This document shows, one piece after another, positions 1 to 8,267 of a DNA stretch of 8,969 bases. The first letter of the stretch is position 1. Each line of letters starts with the position of its first letter. The DNA lies in NCBI GenBank assembly GCA_031395645.1, contig JANNJM010000093.1, forward strand, positions 1-8,969. The letters run 5' to 3'. The notes beneath the pieces were generated by a model, which ran no database searches, had not been told where the DNA came from, and saw nothing but the letters and a program-made list of their open reading frames with translations. Position numbers and translations under genes: made by a program. The DNA comes from SHZI01 sp031395645 (GTDB taxonomy: Bacteria > Pseudomonadota > Gammaproteobacteria > Steroidobacterales > GCA-2729495).

Positions 1-298
1 CGAGTCCGCGAGTCTCGAGCGGGAGGGGGGTCGCGCCTGAAGGCGCTCCTACGGGCGCCACGGCCACGTCAAGCCGCAGGATCAGCGTGCCTTCGCTGAC
101 CTTGCCGCCCTTCTGCACCAGCACTTCCCGGACCACTCCGCCGGTCGGCGCTGGCACTTCCATCGCGGCCTTGTCCGTCTCGAGCGTGATCAGTGGCGCT
201 TCGGCCCTGACCATGTCGCCGGACTTCACGTGCAGCTCGATAATCTCGACGTCCCGAAAATCGCCGAGGTTCGGTACTTTGATATCGATGAGCGCCAT
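1..298 (-). CDS. lpd: Dihydrolipoyl dehydrogenase (E3) with N-terminal lipoyl domain, partial
   Basis: Only the first 99 codons are present; the gene runs off the left edge. Residues 1-76 form a lipoyl domain, with the lipoylation motif ETDKAAMEVP placing the modified lysine at K43. An Ala/Pro/Gly linker (about residues 77-99) follows. Gene order aceE-aceF-this gene, and the known class of E3 proteins with an N-terminal lipoyl domain, point to the FAD-dependent dihydrolipoyl dehydrogenase of the pyruvate dehydrogenase complex, which reoxidises lipoyl groups with NAD+. The FAD and NAD domains are outside the window, so the E3 call is an inference from context; another lipoyl-bearing protein is possible. 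By eye the domain is about 61% identical (46 of 76, no gaps) to the AceF lipoyl domain. The ATG follows a good AGGGG site overlapping the aceF stop. Residues 83-90 (VGAPSGAT) are encoded by a REP-like palindrome. Confidence 0.8.
   Translation of the reverse strand, partial: MALIDIKVPNLGDFRDVEIIELHVKSGDMVRAEAPLITLETDKAAMEVPAPTGGVVREVLVQKGGKVSEGTLILRLDVAVAPVGAPSGATPLPLETRGL
29..52 (-). repeat. REP-like palindrome, copy A, in frame inside lpd
   Basis: The minus strand reads GTAG, then GAGCGCCTTCAGGCGCGACC. The core is GCGCCT-TC-AGGCGC, a six-base stem. A GTAG tetranucleotide 5' of an imperfect palindrome is the known layout of REP elements handled by REP-associated tyrosine transposases. The copy differs by one base from copy B (1351-1374) and by one from copy C (1256-1279). 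It starts exactly on a codon boundary and encodes VGAPSGAT in the linker after the lipoyl domain. Confidence 0.8.
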
Positions 299-303
299 GG
301 GTG

Positions 304-308
304 CCCCT
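304..308 (-). promoter_or_regulatory. Ribosome binding site of lpd
   Basis: AGGGG on the minus strand, five bases before the lpd ATG, overlaps the last two bases of the region containing the aceF stop (TAG at 309-307). Termination of aceF and initiation of lpd are therefore likely coupled. It supports the ATG at 298 as the lpd start. Confidence 0.7.
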
Positions 309-1626
309 AAGCCTTAAGAAGCTGGTCCACGTCGGCCAGCAGGCCGGCGAGGAAGGTGGTGAAGCGAACGCCTGAGGCGCCATCGATGACCCGGTGGTCA
401 TAGGATAGCGACAGCGGCACGAGGAAACGTGGCACGAACTTGTCCTTATCCCAGACCGGCTTCGTCTGCGCTTTGCCGACGCCTAAGATGGCCACTTCCG
501 GCGCGTTGATGATCGGCGTGAACCAGGTGCCGCCGATCCCACCAAGGCTGGAGACCGTAAACGTCCCGCCCTGCATTTCGGCAGCCGTGACCTTGCCAGC
601 CCGGGCCTTCTCCGAGAGCGTCACGAGCTCCCCCGCGATCGCGATGACGTCCTTCTGGTCGGCATCGCGAATCACCGGTACGACAAGGCCCTGGGGCGTG
701 TCCGCCGCAAAGCCGACGTGCCAGTAGTGCTTGTGGACGAGGCCGGTGCCGTCCGCAGTGAGCGAGCTGTTGAAATCGGGAAACTGCTTGAGCGCCAGCA
801 CCGAAGCGCGGATGAAGAATGCGAGCGGGGTCAGTTTAACGCCGGCCTTGTCGGCTTCGGCCTGCAGTGACTTGCGCCGCACCTCTAGCGCCGTGATGTC
901 CGCTTCGTCCTGCTGGGTGACGTGGGGAATGTTCAGCCAGGCCGCCTGCAGCCGTGGTCCGGAGATCTTCCGCACCCGGGACAGCGGCTTGATCTCTACC
1001 GGACCGAACTTCTCGAACTCAACGATGGGCACCTTTGGCAGCGACGGGCCGGTGCTTGCGGCTCCCGTCATCACGGACTTCACGAAGGCCTTGACGTCTT
1101 CGATCAGCACCCGGCCTTTCTGGCCGGCGCCACGGACGCGGCTCAGGTCGACACCGAGCTCGCGGGCAAATTTGCGGACCGACGGGCTCGCGTGCGCGCT
1201 CGCGAACGTGGTTTCATTAATCGGTGGAAGCGCAACAAGGGGCGCAGGAGCACCAGCAGGAGCGCCTTCAGGCGCGACCGACCCTGGAGGTACTGCCGGA
1301 GCCCTGGGAGCTGAGGCTGCCGGTGGCGGAGTGGTCGGCGGCTGTGACGAGGTCGCGCCTGCAGGCGCTCCTACAGCAACGACACCCTCCTCGGCCTCCA
1401 TGACCAGAATCAGGTCGCCCTTCGAGACCCGGCTACCCGGCGCCACCCTGATCTCCAGCACTGTGCCCGCCGCTGGTGACGGAACCTCCATCGCCGCCTT
1501 GTCGGTCTCGAGCGTCAGCAGCGGCTGTTCGGCGCGCACACTGTCGCCAGTCTTCACCAGCAGCTCGACGATCTCGACATTCTTGAACTCGCCGAGGTCG
1601 GGAACTAAGACTTCACGTCGGGCCAT
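307..1626 (-). CDS. aceF: Pyruvate dehydrogenase E2, dihydrolipoyl acetyltransferase
   Basis: A 439-residue cytoplasmic core subunit that moves the acetyl group from lipoamide to CoA. Domains: a single lipoyl domain (about 1-78, lysine K43 in ETDKAAMEV); an Ala/Pro-rich linker (about 80-140); a peripheral subunit-binding domain (about 145-182, SPSVRKFARELGVDL then GRVLIEDV); a second short linker; and the catalytic acetyltransferase domain (about 210-439) ending in the active-site motif DHRVIDGASG with H411 and D415. With one lipoyl domain it is shorter than the three-domain E. coli enzyme, but a second lipoyl domain is carried by the neighbouring E3. It starts 9 nt after the aceE stop, with only a weak GAGAG-type site upstream, so translation is probably coupled. 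Oddity: the first linker contains two REP-like palindromes in opposite orientation, both in frame (residues 85-92 and about 117-124). Confidence 0.96.
   Translation of the reverse strand: MARREVLVPDLGEFKNVEIVELLVKTGDSVRAEQPLLTLETDKAAMEVPSPAAGTVLEIRVAPGSRVSKGDLILVMEAEEGVVAVGAPAGATSSQPPTTPPPAASAPRAPAVPPGSVAPEGAPAGAPAPLVALPPINETTFASAHASPSVRKFARELGVDLSRVRGAGQKGRVLIEDVKAFVKSVMTGAASTGPSLPKVPIVEFEKFGPVEIKPLSRVRKISGPRLQAAWLNIPHVTQQDEADITALEVRRKSLQAEADKAGVKLTPLAFFIRASVLALKQFPDFNSSLTADGTGLVHKHYWHVGFAADTPQGLVVPVIRDADQKDVIAIAGELVTLSEKARAGKVTAAEMQGGTFTVSSLGGIGGTWFTPIINAPEVAILGVGKAQTKPVWDKDKFVPRFLVPLSLSYDHRVIDGASGVRFTTFLAGLLADVDQLLKA
1256..1279 (+). repeat. REP-like palindrome, copy C, inverted inside aceF
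   Basis: The plus strand reads GCAG then GAGCGCCTTCAGGCGCGACC, one base different from copy A: the first tetranucleotide is GCAG instead of GTAG. It lies antisense to aceF. In the aceF frame it encodes VAPEGAPA (about residues 117-124), so the inverted orientation also gives an Ala/Pro/Gly linker. Together with copy B it makes an inverted pair spanning 1256-1374. Confidence 0.75.
1351..1374 (-). repeat. REP-like palindrome, copy B, in frame inside aceF
   Basis: The minus strand reads GTAG then GAGCGCCTGCAGGCGCGACC. The core GCGCCTGCAGGCGC is a complete 14-base palindrome. One base differs from copy A in lpd. It starts on a codon boundary and encodes VGAPAGAT (residues 85-92), directly after the lipoyl domain and within two residues of the matching position of copy A in lpd. 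Confidence 0.8.
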
Positions 1627-1635
1627 GCGGGACTC

Positions 1636-4329
<2,694 letters not shown>

Positions 4330-4334
4330 GGTGG

Positions 4335-4341
4335 CTCCGCT
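4335..4341 (-). promoter_or_regulatory. Ribosome binding site deciding the aceE GTG start
   Basis: AGCGGAG on the minus strand ends five bases before GTG at 4329. No comparable site precedes the in-frame ATG at 4410, so this site decides the start. Confidence 0.6.
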
Positions 4342-4368
4342 TAAGCTGAACGACTTGTGCCCTATACT
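4341..4368 (+). promoter_or_regulatory. Candidate sigma-70 promoter of the aminopeptidase-rnt operon
   Basis: TATACT at 4363-4368 is a good -10 box. TTAAGC at 4341-4346, 16 bases upstream, is a weak -35. Transcription would start near 4375, giving a leader of about 36 bases before the ATG at 4411. Confidence 0.4.
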
Positions 4369-4390
4369 GCGGGCCCCCGACCAACCACCA
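4361..4390 (-). promoter_or_regulatory. Candidate promoter of the pyruvate dehydrogenase operon
   Basis: On the minus strand TATAGG (4366-4361) could serve as a -10 box, about 30 bases before the aceE GTG. It overlaps the -10 box of the opposite promoter. The best -35 candidate, TGGTGG (4390-4385), is poor with an 18-base spacer, so an activator might be needed. I saw no clear PdhR-like operator. Confidence 0.25.
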
Positions 4391-4410
4391 GTCAAGCGCG
4401 GCGGCCACAA

Positions 4411-6006
4411 ATGATCAAGGTTTCAAGCAACAGGGTCAAGCCACCGGTCCGGCATGCCCTGCTGCCACCTGCCACTGGCTGGAAGGTCGTGCAGACGACT
4501 GGCCGCGTCAGCAAAGCGGCCCTTGGCCGCATCGACCACCTGCTGCTGGTGACTCCACACCGCATTCCGGACAGCCTGTGGCGCGACGTGCCCGGACTGC
4601 AATCGCTGCAGGCGCTGCATAAGCGCCTTGGCAAGCAAGGCTACGGGCGGGCGATTCGGGGTCAGAGCGGCGGTACTCCCGTCACGCTCGGCGCACTGGC
4701 AGCAGCTGCCGCCGTTCCGGCGAAGAAAGCCAGGTCAACGCTCCCGGCAGCGTTCACCCTGCTGAAGTTTGCCGGCGAACTCGCGGCCAACGTGCTGGCG
4801 GATGAGCCCCGGTCGGTCGGCATCCTCGTCCACGGCTTCGCTGCCGCCGATACCGACTGGGTTACGAACGCGTTGCTGCTAGCGCTGGGCGCCCGGGCCT
4901 TCAAGGCGCCGGCCTTCCAGAAGGAGGCGAAAGCCCAGCCCCTGAAGACCGTCCACATATTGGGTCGGCAGGGCCAGCTGGATACCACTCGCACGTGCGT
5001 CGAAATCGAAGGCGCCAATCTGGTGCGCTGGCTGACCGCACTGCCGTCCAACAAACTTTCGGCCTCCGCCTACCGTGCCGTCCTCGCTGCGCTTGCGAAA
5101 GAGCACGGCTGGGAGTTCGAATGGCTCGGCGAGGCGGAGCTCCGGAAACTGAACGCGGGCGCGTTTCTCGCCGTCGCCCAGGGCAACGCCACGCCGGACG
5201 CTGGCATCGCCCGGCTGCGTTACCGCCCGCCAGGTACGGCAAGGACTGGCAGTGCCGCCCCTGACGTCGCCCTGATTGGTAAAGGCATCATCTTCGACAC
5301 CGGCGGCACCAACCTAAAGACGGCGCCCCACATGCTGGACATGCACACCGACATGTCGGGCAGCGCTGTCGCGCTCGCGGTGCTCCAGGCGCTGACCAGA
5401 CTCCAGTGTGTGCGGAGTGTCGATTGCTGGCTGGCCATCACCGAAAACCGGACCGGACCTGCGGCGTACAAGCAGCGGGACGTGATCACTGCCAGCAACG
5501 GCACGACCATCGAGATCATGCACACCGACGCCGAGGGCCGCATGGTGCTGGCGGACACGCTGGCTCTGGCAGCGCGGGACAAGCCCGGCCTGATCATGGA
5601 CTACGCGACCCTCACCGGCGCCTGCGTCTATGCCCTGTCCGAGCGCTACAGCGGCGTGTTCACCAACCGCGAGGCGCTGAACGAGCTACTGGTGCGCACG
5701 GGCCGCGAGTCCGGCGAGCGCGTGTGGCCGTTCCCCAATGACGCGGATTTCGACGACGACCTCAAGTCGAAGGTCGCCGACGTGGCCCAGTGCGCGTCGA
5801 CCGGCGAGGCAGACCAGATCCTGGCGGCGCGCTTCCTGCAGCGCTTCGTGCCGGACAGCACGCCGTGGATCCACATGGACCTTTCCGCCGTACTGCGCAA
5901 GGACGGCCTGGCACACATGCCCGCTGGTCCGACCGGCTTTGGCCTGCGTTACAGCCTCGCCCTGCTGCTCGACCGCGTCGTCGAACTGACGCTACTGAGG
6001 GGATGA
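4411..6006 (+). CDS. Leucyl aminopeptidase family (M17) metallopeptidase
   Basis: A 531-residue cytoplasmic enzyme expected to remove N-terminal amino acids from peptides using two metal ions. The catalytic C-terminal domain carries GKGIIFDTGGTNLK (290-303: K291, D296, K303), then HTDMSGS with D314, and HTDAEGRMVLADTL (371-384: D373, E375, R377). These match the metal ligands and the catalytic lysine and arginine of PepA. The N-terminal ~200 residues are poorly conserved, as is usual in M17. Departures from classical PepA are HTDAEGR for NTDAEGR and MHTDMSGSA for the usual DM-[CG]-G-A-A segment, so it belongs to a divergent subgroup and I do not assign pepA or pepB. ATG at 4411 was chosen as the first start after the candidate promoter; its ribosome site is weak. 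The stop overlaps the rnt start (ATGA), and the gene is divergent from aceE. Confidence 0.9.
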   Translation: MIKVSSNRVKPPVRHALLPPATGWKVVQTTGRVSKAALGRIDHLLLVTPHRIPDSLWRDVPGLQSLQALHKRLGKQGYGRAIRGQSGGTPVTLGALAAAAAVPAKKARSTLPAAFTLLKFAGELAANVLADEPRSVGILVHGFAAADTDWVTNALLLALGARAFKAPAFQKEAKAQPLKTVHILGRQGQLDTTRTCVEIEGANLVRWLTALPSNKLSASAYRAVLAALAKEHGWEFEWLGEAELRKLNAGAFLAVAQGNATPDAGIARLRYRPPGTARTGSAAPDVALIGKGIIFDTGGTNLKTAPHMLDMHTDMSGSAVALAVLQALTRLQCVRSVDCWLAITENRTGPAAYKQRDVITASNGTTIEIMHTDAEGRMVLADTLALAARDKPGLIMDYATLTGACVYALSERYSGVFTNREALNELLVRTGRESGERVWPFPNDADFDDDLKSKVADVAQCASTGEADQILAARFLQRFVPDSTPWIHMDLSAVLRKDGLAHMPAGPTGFGLRYSLALLLDRVVELTLLRG

Positions 6007-6710
6007 CCGACGCTGCTCAAAACGTGGCGTCGTCCGGCGTAGCGCCGGCGACCGCGTCGCCGATCAGCCGGCGCTTCCGCGGGTTCCTGCCGGTAGTGGT
6101 GGACTTCGAAACAGGCGGATTCAACTGCAAGACGGACGCGCTGCTCGAGATGGCCGCCGTACTGCTCAATATGGATGACGATGGCGTCGTGCGCCGGGGC
6201 CAGACGGTGCACTGCCACGTGAAGCCCTTCGAGGGTGCCAATCTTGAGCCGGCCGCTTTGCAGGTCACCGGCATTGACCCGTGGCACCCGCTGCGGCTGG
6301 CGATGGACGAGCGGGATGCCCTCCAGCACCTCTTCAAACCGATCCGGGAGGCCATGAAAGCCGTAGATTGCCGGCGCGCGATCCTCGTGGCCCACAATGC
6401 ACACTTCGACCTGGGCTTTCTCAACGAAGCGATCGAACGCACGGCCATCAAGCGCAGTCCGTTCCATCCCTTCAGTGTGCTGGACACGGCGACCCTCTGT
6501 GGCGTCGCTTACGGCCAGACGGTGCTCGCCCAGGCCGCCCTCGCGGCCGGCATGCCGTGGGACTCCTCCAGGGCACACTCGGCGATCTACGACGCAGAGT
6601 TGACGGCCGATCTCTTCTGCCAGATCGTAAACCGGTTCAAACCGATCTACGATTCGGCTATTCTGACCACAACTCCGGCCACACCGGAACTACAGGGGAC
6701 AACACCATGA
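6003..6710 (+). CDS. rnt: Ribonuclease T
   Basis: A 235-residue DEDDh-family 3'-5' exoribonuclease that trims the 3' ends of tRNA, 5S and 23S rRNA and other stable RNAs, and works as a dimer. Catalytic residues are visible as D34 and E36 (VVDFETGGFN), D136 (HNAHFDLGF), H192 and D197 (RAHSAIYDAELTA). All five sit exactly 11 positions after the E. coli RNase T catalytic residues (23, 25, 125, 181, 186), which makes the assignment firm. The N-terminus is about 11 residues longer than in E. coli. The ATG overlaps the stop of the aminopeptidase gene (ATGA at 6003-6006), and its own stop overlaps the next start (ATGA at 6707-6710), so all three genes are likely translationally coupled. The codon 87-91 region reads VTGIDP, typical of the family. 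Confidence 0.96.
   Translation: MTDAAQNVASSGVAPATASPISRRFRGFLPVVVDFETGGFNCKTDALLEMAAVLLNMDDDGVVRRGQTVHCHVKPFEGANLEPAALQVTGIDPWHPLRLAMDERDALQHLFKPIREAMKAVDCRRAILVAHNAHFDLGFLNEAIERTAIKRSPFHPFSVLDTATLCGVAYGQTVLAQAALAAGMPWDSSRAHSAIYDAELTADLFCQIVNRFKPIYDSAILTTTPATPELQGTTP
6694..6699 (+). promoter_or_regulatory. Ribosome binding site of the PuuD-like gene
   Basis: AGGGGA, seven bases before the ATG at 6707 and inside the end of rnt. It fixes the start of the membrane-protein gene, whose frame is open far upstream inside rnt. Confidence 0.7.
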
Positions 6711-7306
6711 ATCCACTAAAAAGCGTTTCAGGCGCACTGATAACCGGCGTCATCCTGATGATTATCCTGAGCCTGCTGCTGCCGGCGTCCGCGGACGTCA
6801 CGGTCAGCCTGGCCAGCCTCGACCGCTGGCTCCATATCGTGTCGGGTGTCTTCTGGATCGGCCTGCTCTACTACTTCAATGTCGTGCAGATTCCCGGCCT
6901 CGCCGCCGGCCTGGCCGACAAGGGTGGTCCCGGCAACGCCGGCATCGTCAAGTACATTGCGCCGCGGGCCCTGCTGTGGTTTCGCTGGGGCGCGGTTGTA
7001 ACGGTAGTGAGCGGCGTCCTCCTGATGGAGTTCGCCTACGGCGGCGGCGGACTCATGAAGGGCCTCATGTTCCGTGAAGGTTTCGCGACGATTGGTGTTG
7101 GCGCCTGGCTGGGCATCATCATGCTGTTCAATGTCTGGGTCTTCATCTGGCCAAACCAGAAGAAGGTCATCGGCGTGGTACCCGCCACCGACGAGGAAAA
7201 GGCCAAGGCCCGCGCTACCGCCACGATGGTCTCGCGCATCAACTTCATCCTCTCCATCCCCATGCTGATGGCCATGGGCGGCCAGTCCCACGGCCTGCCC
7301 TTCTAG
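6707..7306 (+). CDS. PuuD-like (urate oxidase N-terminal family) membrane protein
   Basis: A 199-residue inner-membrane protein with five predicted helices (about 8-26, 40-60, 88-110, 126-148, 175-191). Segments resembling the urate hydroxylase PuuD / Urate_ox_N family are RWLHIVSGVFWIGLLYYFN (40-58, with H43 a possible haem ligand), RALLWFRWGA (87-96) and FNVWVFIWPNQKKVIG (141-156). In purine-degrading bacteria members fused to a cytochrome c domain oxidise urate. This protein has only the membrane part, no CxxCH motif, and no purine genes beside it, so urate oxidation should not be assumed. The start is set by AGGGGA upstream, and the ATG overlaps the rnt stop. It is the last gene of the operon, followed by the A/T-flanked inverted repeat. 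Confidence 0.65.
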   Translation: MNPLKSVSGALITGVILMIILSLLLPASADVTVSLASLDRWLHIVSGVFWIGLLYYFNVVQIPGLAAGLADKGGPGNAGIVKYIAPRALLWFRWGAVVTVVSGVLLMEFAYGGGGLMKGLMFREGFATIGVGAWLGIIMLFNVWVFIWPNQKKVIGVVPATDEEKAKARATATMVSRINFILSIPMLMAMGGQSHGLPF

Positions 7307-7307
7307 C

Positions 7308-7401
7308 AAAAAAGGTACCGGACCTTAGTTATTTGGTTTTACTTAGTTGTTGAGCCGCCGCGCAACAAATAACTAAATAACTAAGGTCCGGTACCTTTTT
7401 T
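7308..7401. repeat. Perfect 27-bp inverted repeat with A/T-run ends, probable mobile palindrome and bidirectional terminator
   Basis: Left arm 7308-7334 begins with six A then GGTACCGGACC. Right arm 7375-7401 is its exact reverse complement and ends in a T run (7396-7402). The 40-base loop holds a smaller imperfect stem (TTGTTG with CAACAA around a GC-rich tip). A long perfect hairpin followed by seven T on the plus strand, with the mirror arrangement on the minus strand, fits an intrinsic terminator working in both directions. The AT-rich arms differ from the GC-rich neighbours, and perfect arms suggest recent insertion as a non-autonomous palindrome. Which family it belongs to is not certain. 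Confidence 0.75.
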
Positions 7402-7406
7402 TCAAT

Positions 7407-8267
7407 ATGCCGACTCGGATGTCACCGGAGCTGATTGCTCACATCTCTGCTTCCGTGCAGACGGCGCTCCTGGAGGACATCGGCAGTGGCGACCTGACGG
7501 CAGCGCTGGTGCCCGCTGAGCAGCGCGCCGCCGCCACGATCTTGAGCCGCGACGCTGCTGTCCTCTGCGGGCAGCCCTGGGTCAAGGAAGTCTTTCGCCA
7601 ACTCGATCCCGACATCGCGATCCAGTGGCACGTCCGGGAAGGTGATAACGCGGTTGCGGGCCAGACGCTTTGCGAACTGCACGGCCCGGCCCGACCCCTG
7701 CTCACTGGGGAGCGAACCGCGCTGAATTTTCTGCAAACCCTGTCCGCCGTGGCATCCGCCACCCGCGCCTGCGTGGACGCCCTGGCCGGCACCCGCACAA
7801 AGATCCTGGATACACGCAAGACCATCCCCGGCCTGCGGCTCGCGCAGAAGTACGCAGTCCGCATTGGCGGGGGTACCAACCACCGGATCGGGCTCTACGA
7901 CGGGATCCTGGTGAAGGAAAACCACATCGTGGCTGCCGGCGGCATCACCGCCGCTGTGGGCCGAGCGAAAGAGCGGGGCTCCGCCGTGCTTCTGGAGGTC
8001 GAGGTGGAGACGCTCGCGCAGGCGCAGGAAGCGATGACCGCCGGCGCCGACCGCCTGTTGCTCGACAACTTCAGCGTCGCCCAGATGATCGAGGCCGTGG
8101 CCCTGCGTGACCGGCAGTCGCCCCGCACCACGCTTGAGGCATCCGGCGGCATCCACTTCGAAACCTTGCGACCGGTGGCCGAGACCGGCGTGGACTTCAT
8201 CTCGATCGGTGCACTGACGAAAAATATCCGGGCGGTGGACCTGTCCATGCGCTTCCAGTTCGAATGA
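7407..8267 (+). CDS. nadC: Nicotinate-nucleotide pyrophosphorylase (quinolinate phosphoribosyltransferase, decarboxylating)
   Basis: A 286-residue cytoplasmic enzyme that turns quinolinate plus PRPP into nicotinate mononucleotide, CO2 and pyrophosphate in de novo NAD synthesis. Family motifs: LEDIGSGDLT (22-31), LTGERTALNFLQ (99-110), DTRKTIPGLR (135-144, R137 and K138), RIGGGTNHRIGLYDGILVKENH (152-173, H159, R160, K170), LEVEVE (196-201), LLDNF (218-222), and EASGGI with the phosphate-binding end ISIGALTK. The length is normal. ATG at 7407 lies only five bases after the T run of the long palindrome and has no visible ribosome site; ATG at 7419 is an alternative with none either. Frame is closed upstream by TAA at 7374. 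The stop overlaps the next gene (ATGA at 8264-8267). nadA and nadB are not in the window. Confidence 0.95.
   Translation: MPTRMSPELIAHISASVQTALLEDIGSGDLTAALVPAEQRAAATILSRDAAVLCGQPWVKEVFRQLDPDIAIQWHVREGDNAVAGQTLCELHGPARPLLTGERTALNFLQTLSAVASATRACVDALAGTRTKILDTRKTIPGLRLAQKYAVRIGGGTNHRIGLYDGILVKENHIVAAGGITAAVGRAKERGSAVLLEVEVETLAQAQEAMTAGADRLLLDNFSVAQMIEAVALRDRQSPRTTLEASGGIHFETLRPVAETGVDFISIGALTKNIRAVDLSMRFQFE

Larger units (their letters stand above)
1256..1374. repeat. REPIN-like inverted REP pair inside the aceF linker
   Basis: Copies C (plus) and B (minus) face each other with their GNAG ends outward, separated by 71 bases, for a total of 119 bases. Two REPs in inverted orientation about 100 bp apart is the known layout of a REPIN or BIME unit. 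The whole span stays open in the aceF frame and encodes Ala/Pro/Ser/Thr-rich linker. The spacer is not visibly palindromic, so two independent single insertions are equally possible. Confidence 0.5.

Noticed and set aside
1256..1374. CRISPR-like repeat array
   Set aside because: There are only two copies, they are inverted relative to each other and palindromic, with no regular spacers and no cas genes, which fits REP elements instead.
4330..4410. Upstream extension of aceE to an ATG at 4410
   Set aside because: It would add 27 residues unlike the family, cover the promoter region and abut the divergent start; the GTG at 4329 has a good ribosome site.
6281..6706. Longer N-terminus for the PuuD-like protein
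   Set aside because: That stretch is rnt coding sequence in another frame; the ATG at 6707 has AGGGGA upstream and starts directly before the first membrane helix.
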